Below, one piece after another: positions 8,169 to 16,750 of a DNA stretch of 64,000 bases. Origin of the DNA: Roseburia zhanii (GTDB lineage: Bacteria; Bacillota; Clostridia; Lachnospirales; Lachnospiraceae). The notes beneath the pieces are model-generated. The model saw only the letters and a list, made by a program, of their open reading frames with translations, was not told the DNA's origin and searched no databases. The translations under genes were made by a program, and so were the position numbers. Location of the stretch: assembly GCF_014287635.1 (NCBI RefSeq), contig NZ_JACOPH010000001.1, positions 186,001-250,000 on the forward strand, read 5' to 3'. Position 1 is the first letter of the stretch. Each line of letters starts with the position of its first letter.

Positions 8169-10151
8169 TTGGGATTGTTGATTGATAAAATTTACTGGAA
8201 AATTATCTGGATCTTAACAGGCTTATTGTTTGGGATTGCCGGTTCTCTTATGATCCTGAGTGGAGCTTTCTGTGCAGATCGTTTTTATGACGCAGGGAAA
8301 GTGTATGATGTAGAGGAGAACGGCAGGAAATCCTGCTGGAATGACACGATACACTATGATGAAACAACACAGGCACTCGTGGTGGATACGGATACAGCAG
8401 TAAAGAATGTTTATCTGCTTGATAAAACAGGCGGCTGGCATGATCTGTGTATCAGGCTGTCAGCGATGAATGGTGGAGAGCTTTTAACAAGATTAGAGTT
8501 TTATGATGTAAATGATGTAGTTACAGGTTCCATTGATACGGTACTTGCGGAAGGCGATAACTATATCAAAACTCCGGCAGATCAGTTTTACAGAATGGAT
8601 ATTGTGATTGAAGGGCAGGCGGGGGCAGCCTTTCGTATCGATAAGTTACAGTTTCGGGAAAAAGAATCCCTGTTTTCAAAATCGAAGTTTATCATATATC
8701 TGCTGCCACTTTGGGCAGGATTTATGCTGCTTACGGGGATTTTATACATTTGTTTTAAGAAAAGATTTCGCAAGATCCCATGGTATGCACCGGTAGAGGG
8801 ATTGCAGAAGCTATTTATGTATGCAGGAGGGAATGGAGAGATCCTGCATCAGAGATATTCCCAAAAACAAAAAGCACAGATCAGGAGTGGATTATTTTGC
8901 AGCATATTCCTGATCACACAGATCTGTTTTATCTTTCAGCGTTATACCAACAAGGGATATCGGTATTTAGCCCTTATCTGTGTGGTGCTGTTGATCCTGA
9001 CCGCACTTTTATGCTGGGAGAAAAAACTGCACATATTAAATTGGAACAATAAATTTGTGACATCGTGGTTTCTATTATGGATCATCAGTATGCTCTCTGA
9101 TCTGATCGTGGAAAAACGATTTGCGTACATGGGATATCTGATGATATTTGTGATGGGCTTCTTATTCTTCATGTGGGGAAATATGGAGCATAGGGAATGG
9201 CTGTTAAAAGATTTTATAAGGGGAATCCGCTGGAGTTTCCTCCCTAATCTGTTATTCTGTTGGCTTTTCCGTCCGGTACTGCCGGGTTACCGCTACATGG
9301 GATCCTGGTATAGTCCCGGAATCTTTGGCTTATATATCCTGTTTGTATGGATCGCATTTTTAGCGGAAATGAAGTTTGATTATACAGAGAAACCAAATAT
9401 CAAACATGATCTGTTTTCTGTCTGTATGCTTGGGATCTGTGCAAATATGTTATGGAAAACGCAGAGTATCACAAGCCTTTTGGCAGCAGCATTAGCAGCA
9501 CTTATTTTTTCGTTAAAACTATGGATCAACCGGAAAAAGATAAGATTTTTTGGGATACCGATGTTATTACTGGTATTTTTCATTGGATTTACGGTAAACA
9601 ATTATAGTATTTATCATATTCCGAGAATGCTTCATACAGAGATCAAGTTTTCAAATGATTTTTATATGGATACTGCTACAGATCATCCATTTCTGTTAAA
9701 TGTAAGCGCAGCAGAGCCGGGAAATAATAACCGTATCCTATACAAATTAAAGACAAGTGTATCCTTAGAAACGCTGACATCAGGCAGAACACTGTACTGG
9801 AAAGCCTATTTACGTGATATGAACCTGTTTGGACATTATTACAATGCGACGTTCTGGGGAAGCGGACATAAGCCCCATAATGGATATATTGCGATCATGT
9901 ACCGTTATGGTATCTTTGCATTAGTACCATATGTCATGATGATACTGTATAATCTGATCTATGCAGTCAGATATTTCTGGGAAAATATGTACGATGACCG
10001 TAAATATGCCTTTTTCATTTTAGCAGATATGTTATGCTGCATATGGCTTTTAGTGATGGAGAACCTGGAACTGCCATTTGGCTGGATATGCTGGTATGGT
10101 ATGTACCTGATCATGGGAGTATATTTTGATGGTGGGAAAAAAGAAAATTAA
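8169..10151 (+). CDS. multi-pass membrane protein with large N-terminal extracellular domain, O-antigen ligase/polymerase-like (Wzy/WaaL)
   Basis: 660 residues. One N-terminal helix (about 10-32) is followed by a beta-rich extracellular segment (about 35-165) and about ten more helices. The last extracellular loop contains H570-N571, nine residues, then G, matching the H[NSQ]-X9-G pattern described for WaaL-type ligases; the sequence there is FGHYYNATFWGSGHKPHNGY. Polymerases and ligases of this group join undecaprenyl-linked glycans outside the membrane. The TTG start at 8169 has GGAGG (8154-8158) ten bases upstream. The next gene is a paralogue and overlaps its 3' end. Whether it polymerises, ligates or transfers another group is open. 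Confidence 0.75.
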   Translation: MGLLIDKIYWKIIWILTGLLFGIAGSLMILSGAFCADRFYDAGKVYDVEENGRKSCWNDTIHYDETTQALVVDTDTAVKNVYLLDKTGGWHDLCIRLSAMNGGELLTRLEFYDVNDVVTGSIDTVLAEGDNYIKTPADQFYRMDIVIEGQAGAAFRIDKLQFREKESLFSKSKFIIYLLPLWAGFMLLTGILYICFKKRFRKIPWYAPVEGLQKLFMYAGGNGEILHQRYSQKQKAQIRSGLFCSIFLITQICFIFQRYTNKGYRYLALICVVLLILTALLCWEKKLHILNWNNKFVTSWFLLWIISMLSDLIVEKRFAYMGYLMIFVMGFLFFMWGNMEHREWLLKDFIRGIRWSFLPNLLFCWLFRPVLPGYRYMGSWYSPGIFGLYILFVWIAFLAEMKFDYTEKPNIKHDLFSVCMLGICANMLWKTQSITSLLAAALAALIFSLKLWINRKKIRFFGIPMLLLVFFIGFTVNNYSIYHIPRMLHTEIKFSNDFYMDTATDHPFLLNVSAAEPGNNNRILYKLKTSVSLETLTSGRTLYWKAYLRDMNLFGHYYNATFWGSGHKPHNGYIAIMYRYGIFALVPYVMMILYNLIYAVRYFWENMYDDRKYAFFILADMLCCIWLLVMENLELPFGWICWYGMYLIMGVYFDGGKKEN

Positions 10152-12063
10152 AATAAAATATATCAGACTGATACTGTTTACGGCATTATTTAGTTATATC
10201 ATAACAAATCTCCTGTTGTCAGATACCATGGATAAAAACAGGATACTGGCTGCAGGGCAGGTGTATGAAGTACGGAATAAGACATTAACATCAATGAGCA
10301 GTACGTGGCGGTATGATGAAGAAACAGAACAGTATACGATCATAAGTAATGATGCAGTCAAAAAATATGGAAAATGGAATAATGCCGTAGACTGGAAATG
10401 CATATACCTGAAATTAGATAAATTGAATGTACCACAGGTGGACTGGGTATTGAAAGAATATGATGAAAACGGTCAGTTTAGCGGACAGCAGATCATCACA
10501 CTAAAGAACGGGGAAAACTGGATCGCACTGCAGCCGGAAGTACCGTTCCGGCGGTTTTCTATCCAGATCATAGGTGGAGAAGGCTTGCAGTTTCAGATCA
10601 AAAAAATGGTCTTAATGGAGAATATCCCACAGAAACGGCAGGGCATACTGCTCTTTGGGCTCATTTTTGTAGCAGCATTTGCAGCAGGCATACTGTTGCA
10701 GAAAAAGTGCGGACAAAAACGTTACGTTTTAACTGCCTGTCAGAAGCTGGATGGATTTTTACAGTATGGTTATGAACTGACCGGAAATGGGCTTGCCCTG
10801 ACTTCAAAGAAGAAAAAAGAAGTTCGCAGGATACGCAGCTGTCTGTTCTGCTTTCTGACAGCTTATATGATAGTCATGTATAACTGCAATCTGTATTCGG
10901 GAAAGGCATATTACCGTTATCATACATTCGTGGCGGTGATCGTACTATTGCTGATCACCTTCCTGTCAAGAGAGGGCAGATTAAAAGCCGTTAAGGGTCA
11001 GCCTGAAAAGGTATACTGGTGGTATGTATTCTGGCTGCTTACCTGTGTATCGGACTTTGTTGTCAGTAAGCGGTTTAAATTTACCGGCTGGATCATGCTG
11101 CTTGTGATGGGATTTTTCGTATACGTCTGGCGGCAGATGAAAGATCCTGATGAGATCATATGGGATTTTTTGCATGGGATCGAACTATTTGCGGTGATCG
11201 GTATGCTTTACAATATGATCTTCCGGTTAAAGTATGATGGACTTTTATACAATGGCTATATGACAAGTGCATCTGATTTTGGAATATTTTCAGCATTTTT
11301 AGTCCTGATCTTTAGTATAGAGATCTATGAGTGCCTGCGCATCAGGGAATATGGAAAGAAATTAGCCGGCTATATCTGTGGACTGGGAATCGCAGGATTA
11401 CAGGTATTACTCAGTGGAAAAGAGATTGCAGTATTCGTCAGTTTCTGCTGTACCGTCCTGCTGCTCTTTTATGTGGGAAAGGCAATCAGAAGTTTATCAA
11501 GATCAGATAAAAAGAATATGATTTTTTACCTGCTTTATGCAGGTGTGGCTGTGGTAGTCTATTATCTTGCCGTAAAACATATCCCATGGATCTTAAAAAC
11601 CATGACTACCTATGAAAAAGAGCAGTTTGAAACACTGAAAGATCCTGCTGTCATAGGTATTCTTGCACAGTCAGGTATCGAAGCATACCAGAACGTCAGA
11701 TATCATTCTCTGAATGAATGGTTCCTGACGATAAAGGCGTATATCAGGGAAATGAATCTGTTTGGACATAAAGCTGTCAATCTTTCTGTCTGGAACAAAC
11801 CGAGAGGGGCAGAAAACCAGATCCTGCAAGTCATGTTCCGGTACGGTATTTTTGCGGCAGCAGCCTATGTGATGATGTTTGTGGCTGCAGTAAAAACAGC
11901 TGTTGAAAAGTGCAGGAAATATAAGAAGAATATTCCATCGGGACACCTGCTTACATTAGGTGTAATCCTGTTTTTTATCGTGGCAGGGTTCTTTGGAAAT
12001 GTAGAATATCCATTTTACCAGCCGGTATGGCTGCTTATGTATATGTTACTGTTCACTCCGTGA
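10129..12063 (+). CDS. paralogue of the preceding Wzy/WaaL-like membrane protein, with the loop histidine replaced
   Basis: Same layout as its neighbour: N-terminal helix, extracellular domain (AAGQVYEVRNK aligns with DAGKVYDVEEN), a conserved mid block (SDFVVSKRFKFTGWIMLLVMGF against SDLIVEKRFAYMGYLMIFVMGF, each cut here for length only) and the terminal RYGIFA loop. In that loop the neighbour has His-Asn; here it is Glu-Asn (codons from 11812), so the proposed catalytic His is lost. It overlaps the previous gene by 23 bases; ATG 10129 is preferred over the TTG at 10126 because GGGAG lies at 10115-10119. The final codons lie inside a palindromic repeat (12045-12071), so the C-terminus may have been cut by its insertion. 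Possible accessory or changed-specificity subunit. Confidence 0.7.
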   Translation: MVGKKKIKIKYIRLILFTALFSYIITNLLLSDTMDKNRILAAGQVYEVRNKTLTSMSSTWRYDEETEQYTIISNDAVKKYGKWNNAVDWKCIYLKLDKLNVPQVDWVLKEYDENGQFSGQQIITLKNGENWIALQPEVPFRRFSIQIIGGEGLQFQIKKMVLMENIPQKRQGILLFGLIFVAAFAAGILLQKKCGQKRYVLTACQKLDGFLQYGYELTGNGLALTSKKKKEVRRIRSCLFCFLTAYMIVMYNCNLYSGKAYYRYHTFVAVIVLLLITFLSREGRLKAVKGQPEKVYWWYVFWLLTCVSDFVVSKRFKFTGWIMLLVMGFFVYVWRQMKDPDEIIWDFLHGIELFAVIGMLYNMIFRLKYDGLLYNGYMTSASDFGIFSAFLVLIFSIEIYECLRIREYGKKLAGYICGLGIAGLQVLLSGKEIAVFVSFCCTVLLLFYVGKAIRSLSRSDKKNMIFYLLYAGVAVVVYYLAVKHIPWILKTMTTYEKEQFETLKDPAVIGILAQSGIEAYQNVRYHSLNEWFLTIKAYIREMNLFGHKAVNLSVWNKPRGAENQILQVMFRYGIFAAAAYVMMFVAAVKTAVEKCRKYKKNIPSGHLLTLGVILFFIVAGFFGNVEYPFYQPVWLLMYMLLFTP

Positions 12064-12177
12064 GCAGTAACGTGTGATTTTTGCATGAAAGTTCGCTTTG
12101 CGAAGCAAAAATCACCACCTGAATCACTTTCTTACGCAGCCAGACAGTAAATGTCTGTCTGCTGTGTGAACTGTAAC
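12045..12177 (+). repeat. REP/MITE-like palindromic element
   Basis: The stretch is bounded by the inverted arms GTTACTGTTCAC (12045-12056) and GTGAACTGTAAC (12166-12177), which match at 11 of 12 positions. Inside are three hairpins: 12045-12071 (12-bp stem, loop TCC), 12074-12115 (GTGATTTTTGC against GCAAAAATCAC, with a nested TTCGC-TTT-GCGAA) and 12136-12161 (CAGACA-GTAAA-TGTCTG core). GTATAT occurs just outside on both sides (12039-12044, 12180-12185). The left arm covers the last codons and stop of the upstream gene. The same arm recurs at 60709. No coding capacity, so any movement would need a transposase in trans. Confidence 0.6.
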
Positions 12178-12215
12178 GTGTATATGCTTATGGCAAAATG
12201 TTTCCTAGCAGTATC

Positions 12216-12244
12216 TTGAATAATTCTGTCAGACTTCATATAAT
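12216..12244 (+). promoter_or_regulatory. sigma-A-type promoter of the PglC-like operon
   Basis: A -35 TTGAAT (12216-12221) and a perfect -10 TATAAT (12239-12244) are separated by exactly 17 bases. They lie about 75 bases before the start of the phosphoglycosyl transferase gene at 12320, downstream of the palindromic element that ends the previous unit. Confidence 0.7.
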
Positions 12245-12319
12245 AGAACAGAAGGAACAGAATTTTTTCGTACCGTGGAGATATACCGGCATATCATCCA
12301 AAGGAAGGAGAATGATTCC

Positions 12320-12940
12320 ATGACAAAACATCAGTTGATTTATACAAAAGTAAAGCGCGCATTAGACTTTATCCTAAGTCTGTGCGCCTGTATTATATTA
12401 TCCCCGATCCTGATCGTACTATGCATTGCGATCAAGATTGACAGCAGAGGACCTGTTCTTTTTAAACAGAAGCGGGTAGGGATCCATAAGACTTATTTTT
12501 CAATCTACAAATTCCGTACCATGCGGATCGACACCCCGAAGGATATGCCGACACATATGTTAAAAGATCCGGATCAGTACATTACAAAAGTAGGACGTTT
12601 CCTGCGGAGATCATCATTAGATGAACTGCCCCAGCTGTTTAATATCTTAAAGGGTGACATGAGCTTTGTCGGTCCAAGACCGGCACTGTGGAATCAGGAT
12701 GATCTGGTTGCAGAGCGGGATAAATACGGAGCAAATGACGTGATCCCCGGACTGACCGGCTGGGCACAGATCAATGGCAGGGATGAACTTGAGATTCCGG
12801 TAAAAGCGGCATTAGATGGTGAATATGTAAGAAAAATGGGATTCTGGTTCGATACCAGATGCATTTTGGGTACATTTACGTCAGTATTAAAGGCAGATGG
12901 CGTGGTAGAAGGCGGAACCGGGGAGATGAAGAAAAAATAA
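12320..12940 (+). CDS. undecaprenyl-phosphate sugar phosphotransferase, minimal monotopic type (PglC-like)
   Basis: Starts a glycan by moving a sugar-1-phosphate from a UDP-sugar to undecaprenyl phosphate at the inner membrane face. 206 residues, the size of minimal PglC-type enzymes: one re-entrant hydrophobic segment (about 14-38), DSRGPVLFKQKRVG (41-54), KFRTMR (64-69), the catalytic Asp-Glu pair D101-E102 (SSLDELPQLFN), FVGPRPA (117-122) and PGLTGWAQINGR. I place the start at ATG 12320 because AAGGAAGGAG (12301-12310) lies nine bases before it; an upstream GTG (12275) has no such site. First gene of an operon with an SDR and three glycosyltransferases. The sugar may be a di-N-acetyl or N-acetyl hexosamine, which is inference. 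Confidence 0.92.
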   Translation: MTKHQLIYTKVKRALDFILSLCACIILSPILIVLCIAIKIDSRGPVLFKQKRVGIHKTYFSIYKFRTMRIDTPKDMPTHMLKDPDQYITKVGRFLRRSSLDELPQLFNILKGDMSFVGPRPALWNQDDLVAERDKYGANDVIPGLTGWAQINGRDELEIPVKAALDGEYVRKMGFWFDTRCILGTFTSVLKADGVVEGGTGEMKKK

Positions 12941-12953
12941 AGAGGTGTATGCA

Positions 12954-14657
12954 GTGGCAGAAAAAAAGAGAATCCCGATAGGAATCGAAAATTATAAAGA
13001 AATGCTGGATAAAAATTATTATTATGCAGACAAAACTCTTTTGATCAAAGAATTGATAGATGCGGGTACAAAGGTCACACTGTTTATGCGTCCAAGACGT
13101 TTCGGAAAGACGCTCACCTTAAATATGTTAAAGACTTTTTTTGAATGTGAGTGGGACCGGAATGGAAATAGAATAGATAACAGCCGCTATTTTAAAGGAA
13201 AGGCGATTGATAGAACAGATGCATCTTATATGGAATATCAGGGGAAATATCCGGTTATCCATTTATCTTTAAAATCAGCAAAACAGCCGGATTTTGAAAT
13301 GGCATATAGAAGTCTGCTTGATGAAATTGCAAAGGAGTATGAAAGACATCGCTATGTTCTGACAGGAGAGGCATTGTCAGAATCCAATAAGAAGCGGTAT
13401 CAGTTACTAATGGATCAGCAGGGAGAAGCGGTGGATAATGCCAAGGCTCTTGAATTTTTGTCAGAATGTTTATCAGTATATCATGGGGAAAGAACGATCA
13501 TTCTGATCGATGAATATGATGTCCCTTTGGAAAATGCATATTTTTGCGGTTTTTATACGAAGATGATCGATTTTATCCGTTCATTGTTTGAATCCGCATT
13601 AAAGACAAACGATCATTTAGAATTTGCGGTGATCACTGGCTGTCTTAGGATCAGCAAAGAAAGTATATTTACGGGCTTAAATAATCTGAAGATCGTTTCT
13701 GTTTTAAATAAAGATTATGCAGAATATTTTGGGTTTACAGAAACAGAAACGAAAGAAATATTATATGCATATGGCATAGAGGAGAAGTTTCATGAAGTAA
13801 AAAAGTGGTATAATGGATATCTTTTTGGACAGACAAACGTATATAATCCATGGAGTGTTATTAACTATGTAGAAACAGCAGTTTTAGATCCTGAAGCATT
13901 CCCAAAACCATATTGGTCTAATACTTCTTCAAATCATATAGTAAGAGAACTTGTGGAACGCTCTACTGCAGAAGTGAAACAGGAAATTGAAGAGTTAATA
14001 AAGGGTGGAAGTATTGAAAGACCGGTCCATGAAGATATCACCTATGAAGATATTTATAAAAATCAGGACAATTTGTGGAATTTTCTTTTTTTTACCGGCT
14101 ATTTAAAAGCAGAAGAACAACGGTTTGAAATAGATACGATATACCTTAAAATGTCAATTCCAAATGAAGAAATACGTTATATTTACCGGAATACCATTCA
14201 GGAATGGTTTCGGGAACAGATAGAACATGCAGATAAAGAACCGCTTTATCAGGCATTGCTGACAGGAAATTGTGAAAAGATGGCAGCAATTTTACGCCGT
14301 CAGTTAATGGAGAGTATCAGTTATTATGATAATTTAGAAAGTTTTTATCATGGTTACCTGCTTGGACTGTTAAGCAATATACCAGACTATATTGTGCGTT
14401 CAAACAAGGAAGCTGGTAATGGAAGACCGGATATTCAGATCGTTCCATTCGAATTAGATCAGGCAGCATATATCATAGAAATCAAAAAAACAGACAGATA
14501 TGAACAGATGGAAGAAAAATGTAAGAATGCCATAGAACAGATCAAAAGACAGCAGTATGGAGAGAAATTAAAAATAGAAGGATACCAGACCATATATGGT
14601 TATGGGATCTGTTTCTGTAAAAAGAACTGTATGATCAAAATGATGAAGATAGACTAA
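12954..14657 (+). CDS. AAA-ATPase-like / PD-(D/E)XK nuclease family protein (DUF1703)
   Basis: 567 residues in the layout AAA-ATPase_like (PF09820) plus PDDEXK_9 (PF08011). The N-terminus has IPIGIENYKEML and YYADKT, then the degenerate P-loop RPRRFGKT (46-53) and a Walker-B-like LIDEYDVPLENA. The C-terminal region has GRPDIQIVPF and YIIEIKK, the D...EXK core of the nuclease fold. Such genes are numerous in Clostridia and Bacteroidetes genomes; their role is not established. I choose GTG 12954, eight bases after AGAGG (12941-12945), since GTG 12945 overlaps that site. It separates the PglC-like gene from the rest of the glycan operon, so it is probably an inserted cargo gene. Confidence 0.88.
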   Translation: MAEKKRIPIGIENYKEMLDKNYYYADKTLLIKELIDAGTKVTLFMRPRRFGKTLTLNMLKTFFECEWDRNGNRIDNSRYFKGKAIDRTDASYMEYQGKYPVIHLSLKSAKQPDFEMAYRSLLDEIAKEYERHRYVLTGEALSESNKKRYQLLMDQQGEAVDNAKALEFLSECLSVYHGERTIILIDEYDVPLENAYFCGFYTKMIDFIRSLFESALKTNDHLEFAVITGCLRISKESIFTGLNNLKIVSVLNKDYAEYFGFTETETKEILYAYGIEEKFHEVKKWYNGYLFGQTNVYNPWSVINYVETAVLDPEAFPKPYWSNTSSNHIVRELVERSTAEVKQEIEELIKGGSIERPVHEDITYEDIYKNQDNLWNFLFFTGYLKAEEQRFEIDTIYLKMSIPNEEIRYIYRNTIQEWFREQIEHADKEPLYQALLTGNCEKMAAILRRQLMESISYYDNLESFYHGYLLGLLSNIPDYIVRSNKEAGNGRPDIQIVPFELDQAAYIIEIKKTDRYEQMEEKCKNAIEQIKRQQYGEKLKIEGYQTIYGYGICFCKKNCMIKMMKID

Positions 14658-14678
14658 GAGGACCGGAAGGAGCAGGAT

Positions 14679-15569
14679 ATGAAAAAAGCATTAATCATTG
14701 GAAAACACAGTTATATCGGCACTTCCTTTGCCTCTTATGCAAAAACCTATGCACCGGAATTAGAGGTCACAAGTGTATCGGCGAGTGATGGAACATGGCG
14801 TAATACGGATTTTAGTGATTATGATGCAGTACTTCATGTAGCAGGAAAAGCACATGCAGATGTAGGAAATGTTACAGAAGATGTCAAAAAAGAGTATTAC
14901 GATGTCAATTATAAAATGGCAGTAGAAGCGGCAGATATGGCAAAAAGTGCCGGAGTAAAACTGTTTATCTACCCGAGCAGTATGATCATATATGGAGAGA
15001 GTGCCCCGCTTGGAAAGCATAAAGTCATCACAAAGGATACGATACCGGCTCCGGCTAATTTTTATGGTGACAGTAAGCTGCAGGCAGACCTTGCGATCCA
15101 GAAGATGAGTGATGAAATATTCCAGACAGCAGTACTAAGACTTCCTATGGTCTATGGAAAAAACAGCAAAGGAAATTATCCGGTCCTTGCGAAGATGGCA
15201 AAAAAACTTCCGGTATTTCCAAAGGTAAAAAATGAACGCAGTATGCTCTATATCGGGAATCTGTGTGAATTTCTGCGGGAGATCATAGAAAATGGATCCG
15301 GTGGAGTATTCTATCCGCAGAATGCTGAATATACAGTCACCTCAGAGATGGTAAAAAAGATCGCAGAAGCGGCAGATAAGCAGATACATCTGACAGCCGT
15401 ATTGACTCCGTTTGTATATTTAGCAGGAAAAATACCCGGAAAGATCGGGCAGCTTGCCAATAAGGCATTTGGAAGCTGTATATATGATAAAGAATTGAGC
15501 CGGTACGAAAATAACCGTTATCAGATCTACAGTCTGCAGGAATCAGTACAAAGAACAGAAGGAGCATAG
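14679..15569 (+). CDS. NAD-dependent epimerase/dehydratase family protein (SDR)
   Basis: 296 residues. The NAD-binding glycine motif is an atypical GKHSYIG (8-14), and the Tyr-Lys pair is Y129-K133 (FYGDSK) with a Ser in YPSSMIIYG at about 100. SDRs of this type next to a PglC-like transferase often convert the initiating sugar, for example a UDP-GlcNAc/GalNAc 4-epimerase or an epimerase acting on the undecaprenyl-linked sugar. Close to the nuclease-like gene upstream and two bases before the GT4 gene, so co-transcribed. ATG is preceded by GGAAGGAGCAGG. Exact reaction unknown. Confidence 0.85.
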   Translation: MKKALIIGKHSYIGTSFASYAKTYAPELEVTSVSASDGTWRNTDFSDYDAVLHVAGKAHADVGNVTEDVKKEYYDVNYKMAVEAADMAKSAGVKLFIYPSSMIIYGESAPLGKHKVITKDTIPAPANFYGDSKLQADLAIQKMSDEIFQTAVLRLPMVYGKNSKGNYPVLAKMAKKLPVFPKVKNERSMLYIGNLCEFLREIIENGSGGVFYPQNAEYTVTSEMVKKIAEAADKQIHLTAVLTPFVYLAGKIPGKIGQLANKAFGSCIYDKELSRYENNRYQIYSLQESVQRTEGA

Positions 15570-15570
15570 A

Positions 15571-16731
15571 ATGAAACAGAAGAAAGCCCTTATGACAGCA
15601 TCCGTTGCCTCCATGATCGATCTGTTTAATATGGATAATATCCATATTTTGCAGGAACTCGGCTATGAAGTACATGTAGCAGCCAATTTTGAGTTTGGAA
15701 GTATCACGAGCAAAGAAAGAGTCAGCCGGTTCCGGAACGAATTAGAAGCCGCAGGTATCAGGACATTTCATATCGAAATTCCAAGAAGCATCACACATAT
15801 AAAGGACATATGCAGTTCCTATCAGAAGATGAAAAAACTGTGTGAACAGGAACGATATGACCTGATACATACGCAGTCACCGATCGGTGGCGTAGTGGCA
15901 AGACTTGCAGCTAAAAAAATGCGTAAACACGGGACAAAAGTGATCTATGTGGCACATGGGTTTCACTTTTATGCCGGTGCACCGAAGAAAAACTGGGTGA
16001 TGTTTTATCCGGTGGAGAAAATGCTTTCAAGGTATACGGATGTGTTGATCACGATCAATCAGGAAGATTATCAGAGGGCGAAAAAGTTTTATGCAAAAGA
16101 AGTTTATTATGTTCCGGGAATCGGTATCGATATTCATAAGTATGAAACGAGTGAGGCAGATCGGCAGTCAGTAAGAAATACATTTGGATTTACAGAAGAT
16201 GATTTTGTCATTATGAGTGTGGGACAGCTTTCAAAACGAAAAAATCAGGAAACGGTCATTCGTGCAATGGCAGAGATACCGGATAAAAAAGTGAAATATC
16301 TCATTGTTGGACTAGGGGAAAAAGAAGATAGTGACAGACAGCTGATCGATCAGCTCGATCTGAAAACAAGAGTGGTTTTAGCCGGTTATCGGGAGGATAT
16401 CAAAGAACTGCTCCATGCGGCAGATGCATTTGTTTTTCCATCGCTGCAGGAAGGGCTTCCGGTGGCGCTTATGGAGGCAATGGCAGCAGGACTTCCAAGT
16501 GTCAGCAGCAGGATACGCGGTAACGTCGATCTGATATCAGATGGAACAGAAGGAATGCTGGTAGAACCGATGGGTATAAAAGGCTATGCACAGGCAGTCA
16601 TGGAGTTAGAACGGGAGTCTTCTGTCAGAGAAAAACTGATCGTAAATTCCAAAAGGAAGATACAGCAGTTTAGTATAGAATATGTACATGAGAAAATGAA
16701 ACAGATCTATTTAACGATCGGAAAGAATTAG
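15571..16731 (+). CDS. glycosyltransferase family 4 (EpsD/CapM/PglA type)
   Basis: 386-residue GT-B enzyme predicted to add the second sugar to the undecaprenyl-linked primer. N-terminal half: DLIHTQSPIGGVVARLAA and IYVAHGFHFYAGAPKKNW, typical of EpsD/CapM enzymes following PglC-like transferases. C-terminal half: VGQLSKRKNQ and the retaining-GT E-X7-E region in PSLQEGLPVALMEAMAAG. It starts two bases after the SDR stop, with GAAGGAG upstream. The order PglC-like, SDR, GT4 is a common start module of surface polysaccharide pathways. Donor sugar unknown. Confidence 0.9.
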   Translation: MKQKKALMTASVASMIDLFNMDNIHILQELGYEVHVAANFEFGSITSKERVSRFRNELEAAGIRTFHIEIPRSITHIKDICSSYQKMKKLCEQERYDLIHTQSPIGGVVARLAAKKMRKHGTKVIYVAHGFHFYAGAPKKNWVMFYPVEKMLSRYTDVLITINQEDYQRAKKFYAKEVYYVPGIGIDIHKYETSEADRQSVRNTFGFTEDDFVIMSVGQLSKRKNQETVIRAMAEIPDKKVKYLIVGLGEKEDSDRQLIDQLDLKTRVVLAGYREDIKELLHAADAFVFPSLQEGLPVALMEAMAAGLPSVSSRIRGNVDLISDGTEGMLVEPMGIKGYAQAVMELERESSVREKLIVNSKRKIQQFSIEYVHEKMKQIYLTIGKN

Positions 16732-16750
16732 CAGATGTGAGGAGAAAAAG

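Noticed and set aside
12275..12319. Upstream GTG start adding 15 residues to the PglC-like protein
   Set aside because: No ribosome binding site, and the extra residues precede the usual family N-terminus; ATG 12320 has AAGGAAGGAG.
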